Origin: Syngnathus acus
Taxonomy: Eukaryota; Chordata; Actinopteri; Syngnathiformes; Syngnathidae
Assembly (NCBI RefSeq): GCF_901709675.1
Contig: NC_051101.1
Location: forward strand, 5,912,501-5,976,500
DNA length: 64,000 bases
Direction of reading: 5' to 3'
Position numbers and translations under genes: made by a program. Shown here piece after piece: positions 48,701 through 55,094 of this stretch; position 1 is the stretch's first letter; every line of letters starts with the position of its first letter. Below the pieces are notes generated by a model that searched no databases, was not told where the DNA came from, and was given only the letters and a program-made list of their open reading frames with translations.

Positions 48701-50641
48701 ATATTTGTTCAGAGTGAGTACGTTTGAAAAGCAACAACTTGCAAGCTACTTAATTCTTGTTGTTGTATTGCGCAGCTATACGGGTAGGAGTATTTTTCCA
48801 TCCTCTTTTTTTGCTTGTATTTTGGAAGCACAGTAAATGCTGAGAAACATTGCGTAGCAATTCAGAAAGGGAATCCTATGAAGCACCTGGACAAATATGT
48901 CAGCAGGAATATTACCAGTTCAAAATAGTACTCAGTGATGATGTGCAGCCAGACGTCATTCAGTTTCTGTCACCGTTGTTCCCAGTTGCAGTGAGCAGGA
49001 TGAAGAGGCAAGCTGGATCACTGAGATTTCAAGGCTAAATGGTTTCACATCTGTTTCTTCACATGCAGAATGCTGTATGTAGATCATGTCGGACTAGTCG
49101 ATAAAAGGCCCATTCTAAGGTGATAAGATAGACAATAACACGCTTTACTACGTATGTGATCACTATCATACTGCGTATCCCACACTGGGCTACTGACTTG
49201 CAGCGCTCCATATTTAGCTATATTTTTATCTCAGACGGCATTTGTTAGTGAATCATTGATCATTGTAATGTACTTCGTTTAGTTGCGGTACGTCTGACAT
49301 AGGTGCATCCATGCAGGCTGGGAGATGTGAGCATGTGAGCAGGCTGATGGAAGCAGTCAGCTGTCATGTTTGATCAGCCAGATGAGACAGATGTTGGATA
49401 TTTGTAGATGGAAGCTTCAATATTGTCCGGTGTGACATGAACTAACAGGAAAAAATTTTTTTAATATTCAATGCCAAAAATGACAGTCTTTCTTTCTCTT
49501 GTGCTTTCCTTTATTATGTGCACAGAAGCAGGAGGCAAGAAATTGCGCAGCACTATCCAAAGGAGCACAGAGACAGGCTTGGCAGTAGAAATGAGGAGCA
49601 GGATGACCCGTCAGGCCAGCCGAGAATCCACAGACGGCAGTATGAACAGCTACAGCTCCGAGGGAAAGTAAGCAGACAAAGCCTTCAAAGATTTCCTTTT
49701 TTTTTTTTTTTTTTATCTTCCGAACTTAATCCAGCTGCTTAGCTCATATTATTTGACATGGATATAGGTTTGTCTCCATGGTAACAAGTGTTTTTTTGTG
49801 CTCCAGTCTCATCTTCCCTGGTGTGAGGCTTTCTTCAGAAGCCCAGTTCAGTGACTTTCTGGATGGGCTCGGGCCCGCCCAGCTCGTCGGACGACAGACG
49901 CTGGCTACACCGCCAATGGGTACGAATCTCTCTTGCTTGGAAGCATTTCGTCATTTTCTGCTCCTGGTTCTTTTATCCCTCTTTAAATTATAAATATAAA
50001 TCTTGAACATGTTTTTAGGTGACATCCAAATTGGCATGGTGGAGAAGAAAGGAGCACTGGAGGTGGAAGTCATAAGAGCTCGTGGCCTTGTGGGAAAACC
50101 AAGTTCCAAGGCACTGCCAGGTTAATAACAGGCCTTTTGACACGAAAAGCATCACGTTGACAAATAATGATGACATTTTACTTGACGTGTTTTATTTTCT
50201 CTTAGCACCCTATGTTAAGGTCTATCTTTTGGAAAATGGAGTCTGCATAGCCAAAAAGAAAACAAAAGTAGCAAGAAAAACCTTGGATCCTCTTTACCAG
50301 CAGCAACTGCCGTTTGAGGAGAGCCCTGGAGGGAAAGTTTTACAGGTGAGAAAAGTAAAAAAAAAAAAAAAAAAGGATACCTTGCCTGAGGTTGCCCCAT
50401 GTGTTTGACTCTCGTGTTTTACATGGCTTCTTTTTAGGTGATTGTCTGGGGCGACTATGGACGCATGGACCATAAATCTTTCATGGGAGCAGTTCAGATA
50501 CTGTTAGATGAGCTGGACCTGTCCAACATGGTGATTGGCTGGTTCAAGCTCTTTCCTCCCTCCTCGCTGGTGGACCCAACTCTCGCCCCCCTGACAAGAA
50601 GAGCTTCCCAGTCTTCGCTGGACAGTTTCTCACGGTCATAG
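6154..50641 (+). CDS. rims2: RIM2 active-zone scaffold (regulating synaptic membrane exocytosis 2), 3' part of gene, 31 coding exons
   Basis: RIM2 is a presynaptic active-zone scaffold. It binds Rab3 and Munc13 through its N-terminus, ELKS and Cav2 channels through PDZ, and RIM-BP through a proline motif, and so docks and primes synaptic vesicles. Here the N-terminal zinc-finger/Rab-binding part is missing because it lies upstream of the window. Visible in order: a Ser/Arg-rich linker (6.1-13.0 kb), PDZ (13.9-14.2 kb), C2A (18.4-19.2 kb), a variable region (19.3-43.7 kb) with the RIM-BP motif RQLPQLP, and C2B (49.8-50.6 kb). All exons have GT-AG borders, and joined they give one frame of about 1,501 residues ending in TAG. 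RIM2 rather than RIM1 is supported by the C2B wording (NGVCIAKKKTKVARKTL, SNMVIGWFKLF) and by the dcstamp-dpys neighbours. Whether this is the teleost a or b copy cannot be told. Inclusion of individual cassette exons is inferred. Confidence 0.95.
8773..8866. repeat. decayed teleost interspersed repeat fragment
   Basis: The stretch with gtaagtgtgaatggtggc and tccagggtgacctccgactt, then aggctccagct, resembles the widespread fish repeat with the consensus 'gtccagggtgtaccccgcct...taggctccagc'. It is decayed, and the class is not certain. Confidence 0.5.
9510..9630. repeat. decayed teleost interspersed repeat fragment, other orientation
   Basis: The stretch with cttatcctgttcagggtc, gctggagcct and acaccctgtactagtcg reads as the same repeat family in the opposite direction to the fragment at 8773. 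A further small piece with cttatcctcacaagg is near 53381-53440. Confidence 0.55.
11492..11703 (+). CDS. rims2: rims2 exon, linker upstream of PDZ
   Basis: This 212-nt exon runs from phase 1 to phase 0, after a pyrimidine tract and ttag, with donor AAG|gtactg. It begins GDSQRGKRK and includes FGGHSFEEDLAW and KDSGVDTCSSTTLNEEHSHS, which are conserved RIM linker segments. Confidence 0.93.
12868..12987 (+). CDS. rims2: rims2 exon, start of PDZ region
   Basis: This 120-nt exon is phase 0 at both ends, with acceptor cgtag and donor AAG|gtgagc. It encodes HPVTWQPSKDGDRLIGRILL followed by NKRMKDGSVPRDSGALLGLK, the stretch that enters the PDZ fold in RIM proteins. Confidence 0.95.
13866..13965 (+). 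CDS. rims2: rims2 PDZ domain exon 1
   Basis: This 100-nt exon runs from phase 0 to phase 1. It encodes VVGGKMTESGRLCAFITKV and RKGSLADTVGHLRP, which form the ligand-binding loop, second strand and first helix of the RIM PDZ domain that binds ELKS/CAST and Cav2 channel tails in characterised RIMs. Confidence 0.96.
14054..14177 (+). CDS. rims2: rims2 PDZ domain exon 2
   Basis: This 124-nt exon runs from phase 1 to phase 2, with acceptor tttacag and donor GG|gtgagt. It encodes GDQVLEWNGRLLQGATFKEV and YNIILESKPEPQVELVVSRP, completing the PDZ domain. Confidence 0.96.
14733..14779 (+). CDS. rims2: rims2 small exon after PDZ
   Basis: This 47-nt exon runs from phase 2 to phase 1 after ttttcccccacccccag, with donor A|gtgagt. 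It encodes DIPRIPDSTHAQLES, a conserved RIM segment linking PDZ to C2A. Confidence 0.92.
15201..15313 (+). CDS. rims2: rims2 exon, PDZ-C2A linker
   Basis: This 113-nt exon runs from phase 1 to phase 0. It encodes SSSFESQKMDRPSISVTSPM and SPNMLRDAPQYLSGQLS, closely matching the RIM2 linker as I remember it. Confidence 0.94.
15670..15736. repeat. (GT)n microsatellite
   Basis: An uninterrupted run of about 33 GT dinucleotides, then tttgtgtgtttg, inside the rims2 intron before the 48-nt exon. Confidence 0.95.
16037..16084 (+). CDS. rims2: rims2 48-nt exon before C2A
   Basis: Exactly 16 codons in phase 0, between atccag and gtaatg, encode SQSLSRRTPPIPPRVQ. This matches the mammalian RIM segment SQSLSRRTTPFVPRVQ and adds another proline-rich stretch. 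Confidence 0.92.
16085..18415. other. rims2 intron
   Basis: AT-rich intron of 2.3 kb with a cacg/caca-type simple repeat near 16497-16546. I see no exon or recognisable element. Confidence 0.6.
18416..18546 (+). CDS. rims2: rims2 C2A domain exon 1
   Basis: This 131-nt exon runs from phase 0 to phase 2. It encodes VKLWYDKVGHQLIVTILGAK and DLPPREDGRPRNPYVKIYFL, the first strands of C2A. RIM C2A domains are known not to bind calcium, and this copy likewise has Arg and Glu around the loop rather than a full set of Asp residues. Confidence 0.95.
18716..18887 (+). CDS. rims2: rims2 C2A domain exon 2
   Basis: This 172-nt exon runs from phase 2 to phase 0, with acceptor tcttcccccag and donor GAG|gtaaga. 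It encodes the basic KSKRRTKTVKKSLEPKWNQT stretch, then YSPVHRREFRERMLEITLWD and REEESEFLGE of C2A. Confidence 0.96.
18918..18962. repeat. (TG)n/(TC)n simple repeat
   Basis: A short tg run passes into tctctctc just inside the intron after the second C2A exon. Confidence 0.8.
19058..19211 (+). CDS. rims2: rims2 C2A domain exon 3 and following linker
   Basis: This 154-nt exon runs from phase 0 to phase 1. It encodes ILIELETALLDDEPHWYKLQ to end C2A, then THDVSSIPLPRASPNTQRRQ and LHGESPTRRLQ. The donor is A|gtgagt. Confidence 0.94.
19321..19344 (+). CDS. rims2: rims2 24-nt cassette microexon (candidate)
   Basis: A 24-nt block sits between ctgcttttgcttttgcag and gtaaag, phase 1 at both ends, adding NKGSYSYSG-type residues. 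Because both junctions are phase 1 it can be skipped, and skipping restores the mammalian-like junction RRLQ-RSQRISD. The splice sites and the phase match are seen. Use of the exon is inferred. Confidence 0.7.
19779..20166. mobile_element. fold-back MITE (palindromic non-autonomous DNA element)
   Basis: The element is about 388 bp, with ends aaaggggaagtcaacccc and gggttgacttcctctt as inverted repeats. The interior is also symmetric: gaaaatgacatcacagt at about 19934 pairs with actgtgatgtcattttc at about 20028, and ggctcacc pairs with ggtgagcc around the centre. It would fold into one long hairpin. It has no coding content. Confidence 0.75.
20728..20796 (+). CDS. rims2: rims2 exon after C2A
   Basis: This 69-nt exon, phase 1 to phase 1, encodes RSQRISDGEISDYDCEDGVG and VIT. 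It is the counterpart of the mammalian RIM segment SKRISDSEVSDYDCDDG. Confidence 0.9.
21446..21584 (+). CDS. rims2: rims2 exon, variable region
   Basis: This 139-nt exon runs from phase 1 to phase 2. It encodes DYRPNGRDFQSSTLSVPEQV and MSSNHCSRSAEIHRARSRSP, followed by SVPPPAR, matching RIM2 (YRHDGRDLQSSTLSVPEQVM in mammals). Confidence 0.93.
23230..23346 (+). CDS. rims2: rims2 117-nt cassette exon (candidate)
   Basis: This 117-nt open block, phase 2 at both ends, lies between atattttttcccag and gtattg. It would insert NHRVYPICREEAVRLLRSTR and ISRAFSEGAYSSDYDFER. Its length is a multiple of three, so skipping keeps the frame. I do not recall this peptide from mammalian RIM2 main isoforms, so the exon call rests on splice sites, matching phase and an open frame. 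Confidence 0.68.
23347..25408. other. rims2 intron
   Basis: 2.1 kb without a recognised exon or element. Several short open frames here show no family features. Confidence 0.5.
25409..25594 (+). CDS. rims2: rims2 exon, Arg/Ser-rich variable region
   Basis: This 186-nt exon is phase 2 at both ends. It encodes SRSRSADQRPTIERPASRSR, STERPHDSSMMRSMPSLPSG and RSAPPSPAMTR, corresponding to the mammalian RIM2 stretch with TRSRSTERPDTNLMRSMPSL. It is rich in Arg-Ser repeats and candidate phosphosites. Confidence 0.93.
26743..26849 (+). CDS. rims2: rims2 exon with RIM-BP-binding proline motif
   Basis: This 107-nt exon runs from phase 2 to phase 1. It encodes HPRSGSVQTSPNSTPMSHRR and GRQLPQLPSTGKDR. 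The RQLPQLP element is the RxLPxxP-type motif that in characterised RIMs docks RIM-BP SH3 domains, linking RIM to calcium channels. Confidence 0.93.
27062..27094 (+). CDS. rims2: rims2 33-nt cassette microexon (candidate)
   Basis: A 33-nt block, phase 1 at both ends, follows ctcatttccctcgtag and precedes gtttgt. It encodes KDGDEGPDPYEG-type acidic residues. It could be skipped without a frame change. The evidence is splice sites and phase only. Confidence 0.6.
28055..28105 (+). CDS. rims2: rims2 51-nt cassette exon (candidate)
   Basis: A 51-nt block, phase 1 at both ends, between ccttccattag and gtgtgt, encodes EGSLEEFGSLGHQDSGP. It is acidic, continues the open frame from the preceding microexon, and is skippable. 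Confidence 0.65.
29174..29254 (+). CDS. rims2: rims2 81-nt cassette exon (candidate)
   Basis: An 81-nt block, phase 1 at both ends, between tgtctttttag and gtttgt, encodes EVTWEDQQRGLNGSLSDEGM and HPFLSVT. I do not recognise the peptide from mammals. Correct phase on both sides and an open frame support a real cassette. Confidence 0.65.
29255..31331. other. rims2 intron with pyrimidine-rich block
   Basis: Bases about 30780-31320 are strongly pyrimidine-rich on the plus strand, which produces a 203-codon open frame (30714-31325) of low-complexity Ser/Leu/Phe composition. I do not call it a gene. The rest is AT-rich intron. Confidence 0.55.
31332..31364 (+). CDS. rims2: rims2 33-nt cassette microexon (candidate)
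   Basis: A 33-nt block, phase 1 at both ends, lies behind a long pyrimidine-rich stretch (31255-31318) and atcccag, with donor gtctgt. It encodes EDTASPSWTNS. It is short, so chance occurrence is possible. Confidence 0.55.
31365..33404. other. rims2 intron
   Basis: A T-run near 31470-31490 and a short (GT)n at 32130-32150. No exon found. Confidence 0.55.
33405..33505 (+). CDS. rims2: rims2 exon with basic Met/Lys helix
   Basis: This 101-nt exon runs from phase 1 to phase 0. It encodes GIDMEERTRQMKMKMNKYKQ and GAGSDSRLEQDYHK, matching the RIM segment EERTRQMKMKVHRFKQTTGS and likely forming a charged helix. Confidence 0.92.
33820..34265 (-). mobile_element. decayed LINE endonuclease fragment
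   Basis: Minus-strand translation gives, with frame changes, SLSDKELIWKVNRLQLDIAG, then a GWTL-like turn with SKFGVALCYLQTWL, and further on a FLESL...AGDSHVGNDGET stretch. These match the order of motifs in the APE-type endonuclease of fish non-LTR retrotransposons (EVERxxLDIVGLTSTH, GWTLFFSGVA, FLESL, GDFNAHVGNDGETW). Stops and deletions show a dead copy. Confidence 0.72.
34690..34880 (+). mobile_element. decayed LINE reverse-transcriptase fragment
   Basis: Plus-strand translation gives ASIGISHSTLSCFHSYLKEK and, after a frame change, KGMPQGSVLGLLLFNSYLPL. GxPQGSVLGPLLF followed by Y is the classic motif of L2/CR1-type LINE reverse transcriptases. It is in a different orientation from the endonuclease piece nearby, so it is a separate insertion. 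Confidence 0.78.
35422..35588 (+). CDS. rims2: rims2 Ser-rich exon
   Basis: This 167-nt exon runs from phase 0 to phase 2. It encodes HSSRDPRGSDNLSAKSSDSD, VSDVSAVSRTSSASRFSSTS and YMSVQSERPQGNRKIR, corresponding to the RIM1/2 stretch SAKSSDSDVSDVSAISRTSS. Confidence 0.95.
36181..36420 (+). CDS. rims2: rims2 240-nt charged cassette exon
   Basis: This 240-nt exon is phase 2 at both ends, between gcctccatctacag and gtaaca, and adds 80 residues. It begins HLRSRSQSREGDEHLVDVLE, passes through EEEETGRRGGGEGTRVNKDG, and ends KEDDLHQRSISETDLR. The composition is very rich in Glu, Lys, Arg, Asp and Gly. I do not recall this cassette from mammalian RIM2. The open frame, both splice sites and phase conservation make it a good exon candidate. 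Confidence 0.75.
36421..41449. other. rims2 intron (5 kb)
   Basis: The longest intron in the window. The only local structure I see is a promoter-like GC-box/ETS/YY1 cluster at 37532-37572. The rest is AT-rich without a recognisable element. Confidence 0.55.
37532..37675 (+). promoter_or_regulatory. promoter-like GC-box/ETS/YY1 cluster with short ORF
   Basis: ggggcggg (SP1/GC box), cggaagt (ETS core) and aagatggcggc (YY1 motif, 37562-37572) lie within 45 bp in AT-rich intron. The ATG inside the YY1 motif (37565) opens a 36-codon frame beginning MAATLPIAPILSSSPG and ending at 37675. This order is typical of housekeeping promoters and of YY1 sites overlapping start codons. It may be a 5' fragment of a copied gene or a repeat. 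Confidence 0.4.
41450..41694 (+). CDS. rims2: rims2 exon, conserved Ser-rich region upstream of C2B
   Basis: This 245-nt exon runs from phase 2 to phase 1. It encodes SDFASKMKNRQMGSSGGVNM, TKSTSISGDMCNLEKTDGSQ, KKRRSSIGAKMQAMVGMSRK and SRSTSQLSQT, matching RIM2 (MQNRQMG, TKSTSISGDMCSLEKNDGSQ). The exon is preceded by a 200-nt pyrimidine-rich tract. Confidence 0.95.
41900..42060 (+). CDS. possible alternative terminal exon of rims2
   Basis: Behind a strong acceptor (ttcttcctctttcctctag), a phase-compatible frame begins GYVNSWKFLSRFLIACCYYK and stays open for 53 codons to TAG at 42058. AATAAA follows at 42308. Splicing from the exon ending at 41694 would give a RIM2 without C2B. The support is only sequence signals. 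Chance is a real alternative. Confidence 0.3.
42631..42727. repeat. degenerate TTAGGG-containing tandem repeat
   Basis: About five units of the type 'agggttaggatttcaa(c/a)' with two exact TTAGGG hexamers at 42647-42658. An interstitial telomere-like or minisatellite tract. Confidence 0.65.
43303..43485. mobile_element. Tc1-like DNA transposon remnant
   Basis: The sequence aaaggcccatttccagcaac, then ccagtgttctaatggtcca, ctaattgtgttagaaggct, tgtgcaattatgtta and ggtaaccccaaacttttaaa matches the terminal parts of fish Tc1-like elements. Those elements end with ...ccaaacttttgaacg. It is internally deleted and has no transposase. Confidence 0.7.
43663..43707 (+). CDS. rims2: rims2 45-nt cassette microexon
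   Basis: A 45-nt block, phase 1 at both ends, between cataccatacag and gtaatg, encodes EKQTKHMQTFRKSCQ. When skipped, the frame runs SQT-EAGGKK as in mammals. It is basic and probably alternative. Confidence 0.72.
43708..47099. other. rims2 intron upstream of gamma promoter
   Basis: Holds the AATT microsatellite and a threefold 12-mer (tctatttg-atttt type, 45810-45845). A purine-rich stretch at about 46020-46450 looks repeat-derived but could not be assigned. No exon found. Confidence 0.5.
44372..44423. repeat. (GAAT)n/(AATT)n microsatellite
   Basis: gaat units pass into attaatta units in the intron between the 45-nt cassette and the gamma first exon. Confidence 0.92.
47100..47679 (+). promoter_or_regulatory. 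predicted internal promoter and 5' UTR of RIM2-gamma
   Basis: The gamma-specific first exon needs its own promoter. Just upstream there is a CCAAT-type box (attgg at 47466-47470), a GC-richer stretch (47461-47560), and a TATA-like aataaaagg near 47106 that may be too far upstream. The transcription start cannot be fixed from sequence, but about 47500-47600 is plausible. Confidence 0.5.
47680..47824 (+). CDS. rims2: rims2 gamma-isoform first coding exon (RIM2-gamma start)
   Basis: An alternative first exon has its ATG at 47680 in a good context (A at -3, G at +4). It encodes MGRQGHESSASAAGMRIQRS, then QSKISLSASFEALAVYFPCM and NSFDEDDG, and ends before gtaaga in phase 1, ready to join the exon at 49526. 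Gamma-RIMs (RIM2-gamma, RIM4-gamma) start with the SQSRxSLSASFEALAxYFPCMNS signature, so this is the short isoform with only the common tail and C2B. The predicted product is 281 residues. It is expressed from an internal promoter and is not spliced from upstream exons. Confidence 0.9.
47825..49525. other. rims2 intron between gamma exon and common exon
   Basis: 1.7 kb, AT-rich. No exon or element recognised. Confidence 0.55.
49526..49667 (+). CDS. rims2: rims2 common exon shared by long and gamma forms
   Basis: This 142-nt exon runs from phase 1 to phase 2. It encodes EAGGKKLRSTIQRSTETGLA, VEMRSRMTRQASRESTDGSM and NSYSSEG, the conserved segment of all RIM and gamma-RIM proteins upstream of C2B. 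Confidence 0.96.
49807..49919 (+). CDS. rims2: rims2 exon entering C2B
   Basis: This 113-nt exon runs from phase 2 to phase 1. It encodes NLIFPGVRLSSEAQFSDFLD and GLGPAQLVGRQTLATPPM, conserved in the family just before C2B. Confidence 0.96.
50019..50120 (+). CDS. rims2: rims2 C2B domain exon 1
   Basis: This 102-nt exon, phase 1 to phase 1, encodes GDIQIGMVEKKGALEVEVIR and ARGLVGKPSSKALP, the first strands of C2B. Confidence 0.96.
50206..50345 (+). CDS. rims2: rims2 C2B domain exon 2
   Basis: This 140-nt exon runs from phase 1 to phase 0. It encodes APYVKVYLLENGVCIAKKKT, KVARKTLDPLYQQQLPFEES and PGGKVLQ. The Lys-rich patch is the phosphoinositide-binding surface described for RIM C2B domains. 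A poly-A run of about 18 nt lies just inside the following intron. Confidence 0.97.
50438..50641 (+). CDS. rims2: rims2 terminal coding exon, end of C2B and stop
   Basis: This 204-nt coding part begins phase 0 after tttttag. It encodes VIVWGDYGRMDHKSFMGAVQ, LSNMVIGWFKLFPPSSLVDP and LAPLTRRASQSSLDSFSRS, then TAG at 50639-50641. The final residues are shorter than the mammalian ESSTGPSYSRS tail. Confidence 0.97.
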   Translation: MIVWGDYGRMDHKSFMGAVQILLDELDLSNMVIGWFKLFPPSSLVDPTLAPLTRRASQSSLDSFSRS

Positions 50642-53600
50642 CAGCGCGCAGACTGATAGCGTTGTTGTAGCAGCCCAGTGTTGCGATGACAGGTCACGCC
50701 CCCCGGTTACACTGCATGCTTGATGTTGTGTCTTCTGAGCCTGTTTCTAGGGGTGCAAATGTGATCCTGTGTTTTGAGCAAAAACGTTGCACACGTGGTG
50801 CTCGTGGCGAAGCGCATCGCAAGCGCCCGGCGGCCAGGATCGCCGGGCCATGTTGTTCTTGCTGTTGGAAGGAAACTGGAATGGACTCCTTAGCACGAGG
50901 AATCTGTCATTTCCAGCTTTTCATCCAATTCGAAGCCATGGGGGTCGGTACTGGGAACCGCAAAACGGGTTCTACAGAAACCCTTTTTCGAATGAAAAAT
51001 AAATGTTTGTCTTTGATTTCCATTTTTGCTTTGATTTTATTTGTTTCTTTTTCCTGTTGTCGTTTTTTATGTCTGAATGGGGGTGACGGTGGTTTTCACC
51101 ACCAGATGCTTGGTCGTGCCCCACCAACAGGTGAGGTTTTTGGAGACCATTACATAGGGTGAGGTTTGTCCCACCTTGAAGCCACACCCCCCAAAATCCT
51201 AAAAGAAAATAGCCTGCAGACTCTTGGTTTATATGCTCAACCAAACTGTGCTGGAAACTCACCAGACAACAGTAATCAGAGGCAATATTGCAGCGGCTAC
51301 AAATCACCAATAATGAGTCAAACCCCCAGAGAAAAGGTGTGCAATCTACCATCTTGATTTCATTCTTTCTCTTTTGATATACAGTATTGTATGAAAAAAA
51401 AAAATATCTGAGAAAAATATATTTTCCCTTTTTAGTTCATTTGCATGAATACAAATTTAGCTGAAGACTAAAAAAAAAAATTTTTTTTCTGGAGGCTGTA
51501 ACATGCAAAAAAGATGAAGAAAAAGAAATAAAACAGATCAGCCATTTCAATTTCAACAATTTTATATTATTTTTTAAGATACATTTCACTAGTGCATGGT
51601 TTTCAAGGGGAGTGAATGCAACATCATGATTAAAAGAGACAAGTCATTGTTCATCAGTCCAGACCATTCATGAGTCAGTAAGATAAGGCTAACAAAAGGA
51701 ACATTTTGGACTATTTAACAGATAATGTTTTATGACGAAAAAAAAAAAGTGATAATGACAATAAATGTAAATGACTTATTTCATTGTGAAAAGGCTCAGA
51801 TAAAGATTATGTGAAAATGTACATGTTTCTCTTTTTATTCCTTCTCCCAGGGTACTTCACATTGTAAGACTCATTTCTACCAATGTCCCCTGATAGTGTT
51901 TGGATTTGGTCTGGGCCAGATCTAGTTATTTTACAGTTCTATATTGTTTTGGTATGCATTTTAGTTCAAATTTGATTTCTTTAACAAGCATGTTGAAAAG
52001 GATTCTCTGCAACATGGCTTGGGCACACCTTAAAGTAACTCAGCATGTTTTGATATAGGATGATATTTGGAATTTTTGCAGTTTCTTGTACAGTGCATGT
52101 CAACGTCCATTCATTTTGCTCCCTCACGTTAAATTCAATGCTACACCTAATTACGTTCCAATCATCCATTGACCAATTATTAAAGTTTTTAACAAGACAT
52201 TCCACTCCCAAGGTCATATATATTTTCTTTGCAGATATTGAGGAAAAAAAAGTGACAAGGAAAATATTTTCTACTTAATGGAGTTGAGACGTTGTGATTA
52301 CAAGTGTATTTTGTTTCAGTATTGTTGACCAACATGCAAAAATATTCTGTATTGGTACAGCAAAAGGTCTATACTGTACGTAATCAAGAGGCAGCAAACC
52401 TGTAAAAAAAAAAAAAATGTGTTGCTGGAGTTCAATACAAGCACTGTTTATGAGATGAGCTAATCACAAGTTCAAATAACATGGAATATTGCCACAGAAT
52501 TTCTTTCTTGTTTTAATGAAAATGACATTTATTTAGTATATTTTTGTTAGTTTTCTTTTAAAAGCCAAGACCTGATTATTTTTTATTTTCTATTTTTAGT
52601 AATAAAAACGTCTCATGTCTGGGAGGCTAATGAATCGTATAGCTGCAGTATGTCTGAATGAAAATGAATCGGGGCATTATTCCTTTTCCACACGGAGATA
52701 AAGAATTTTAATGTCCAAGGATTTTTTTTGTCACTGTAACAATCTGCAGTATAGAGTTTACTTTTTGATTTCCATTGTACATACATACATAGATGTCAGA
52801 TTTTAAATAAACACAACACTCTTCTGGAGCAGGAAAAATGCCTCACATGATGAAAAAGACATAAGTTATTTATGCTTTTGAATGCCTTTTAATTTTCTCT
52901 TTTTGTGCAATGTGTTAATGCCAAGGCTATGTCTTGGTTAAGTATGGTCGAGTACAGAGATTTATGTAAGTTATTTTTCAAATTAAAAATAAAAAAATGA
53001 TATTACACTAACTCTGATTGCTGTGTGACTGTAGGTTTTAGAACAAACAGCATGCACGCACTTATATTGGTTTCCTCGGCAACTGAATTCGGGGTGGCGG
53101 AATTATTATCGTTAAACACGTATCCATATATTTTTCGATCTCACTTATCCTCATTGTGGTCATACGTGAGCTGCTTTCAAGCTGACTTGAAGCCAGAAGC
53201 AAAGTTTAAAGAAGTCTAAACTATGGAAGGGATAATAAAGATTTCATGTATATTTCTGTGCACAGTGCTTAAATCAGATGACCAGAATGTCTGCTTTAGT
53301 GGTAGCCATCATCAGAGACACACTGCATGCTTCTATTTGTGGAAACACAGTCCGGAGTCAGTGATTGTAAACACTACATTCATTCATTCATCTTCCTAAC
53401 AGCTTATCCTCACAAGGTTTGATGGTGGAGCCCAATAAATGTACTTTAATTAGAAGTTCATGGACGACGCTGTGTGTATGAGGTGCATGAACATGTCTCC
53501 AGAGACATACCCCAACCCGAGAAACCTTTTGGAAAATAGCCACAACTTACAAAACAGTTGGACAGTGCACTCGTTTTCAGAAATAAGCAGTCACATGGTT

Positions 53601-55094
53601 TCGCAGTAGGTTCACACTTGATAGGGAGGCATGCAGGCACTCCATAGACCCATCTATTACTATACAAGGAATTAAAATGTAGATTTTTATGCTTGAGTGT
53701 TGTAGTAGCGTTTAGCAATATATTAATTGTTTTGTTTGGGTTTTTGTTTTTATTTGTATATGTAGCTTTTGTGGCTGATTTATATTTTATAAATAGTGTA
53801 ATGTAAAGAGAAGAAGAGCAAATAGGAACCAGATATTTATTGTTGCCGCTGTCAGCTTTGCTTGTGCTTATATAGCAAATGGAGAAATAGTTGACCTGGT
53901 GTTTCTCATTATACGACACAAACTTGTTGGACTACTCACATGACTCGTCTCATGTCATTCAGACCTCTTTGGGAGGCTCCTGTAGTAAATTTGCTGTGTC
54001 GAAGAAGCCCAAAAAGTGTCAGCTCTGAGACATTACAGTAAATAATTATTTTGAAATTAATTCCTCTGTTTGAAAAGACACAGAACACACTGTAAATCTG
54101 TCTCCTTCCATTCTTCCCTCCAATTATCTAAGACGTTAGCAGAGCTTGATTTGTAACCTGTTGGCAAGATTGCCAAATTCCTCAGCATCAGGCTGCTGGA
54201 AAAAGTCTCAGATGGTCCAGAATTGTGCCGCACGTGAGCAAGCACCACTGGATTAAAGGGCTCAAAGTATCTTAATATTTCTCTAGGACGCTGCGCTCCC
54301 ATCTGTTACTCTACGAGTAGTTACCTTCTCTTTTCACAGTCATTTGTGTTATAAGCCATTTGTGACCAATACGGAATATTTATTACCCTCCTTATAAGCA
54401 TACAACCAGACATGAAAAGAAAAACAAAGGATATAAAAAAATATCTGCGTGATAATGGCCCGTGCAATATTTGCATTGCAAAGATGTGAAATTAATTTTA
54501 TATGGAATTGTTTACTTTTATGTAACTTGGACCAGATGCAACTTTAAATGTGGTATCCAATGGTGAACAATGGCATTACTAACACTGAATAACTTTAAAC
54601 ATATGCAGGCTGTACATGAAAAAATATGAGTTAGAATTAATAGTTAAAACATAGATTTCATTCATTAAATTGAGCAGGTTTAGGTACGTACATGTCAGAT
54701 ATTGCTGTAATATCATTATTGAAATACAGTATTCAACACCCATGTCATATCTTTAATATTTTTCCAAGATAAGTACATATAAGAATTTGTTGAAATAGAT
54801 GTGTATTGTTAGTTTACAATGAGACATTTATTATGATTTGTTGCTTCCTTCTTTTTTTTTTGTTTGTTTGAGAAAAAGATGAAGATGACTGTACAGTATT
54901 ATGACGAATGACTGTGGTTTGTTGCCACATCCTGTTTCAGCATTATTTAAGGCGATGGTGAACAATACGCAGTAATAATAGATGCAAGGCTACATGCCTC
55001 AAGTTTGTACTTTAGAAACAAAATACACAGCACAACCATCTGATTAAGCTCATCCCAGAGCTCTTCTTTATTTGAATTCCTGGGACTGTGGACC
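50642..55094. other. rims2 3' UTR and rims2-dcstamp intergenic region
   Basis: A long AT-rich stretch with several AATAAA signals (50998, 52806, 52988). A minus-strand 153-codon frame at 53458-53919 and an 81-codon one at 54057-54302 show no recognised domain. The dcstamp promoter should lie in 54.0-55.0 kb but I see no clear TATA box. Confidence 0.55.
50998..51003 (+). terminator. candidate rims2 polyadenylation signal (proximal)
   Basis: AATAAA lies about 360 nt after the stop, followed by T-rich sequence (51005-51070) that fits a downstream element. Further AATAAA copies near 52806 and 52988 could give longer 3' UTRs. Confidence 0.5.

Noticed and set aside
50972-51352. 126-codon minus-strand frame and the 158-codon plus-strand frame over the rims2 3' UTR
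   Set aside because: Both fall in the 3' UTR after a clear RIM2 stop codon and show no conserved motif.
53458-53919. 153-codon minus-strand open frame between rims2 and dcstamp
   Set aside because: The composition is Asn/Lys/Thr/Tyr-rich, as expected from AT-rich sequence. There are no recognisable motifs and no promoter or splice context.
54057-54302. 81-codon minus-strand open frame
   Set aside because: It is smoother than most chance frames, but no family was recognised and there are no supporting signals.
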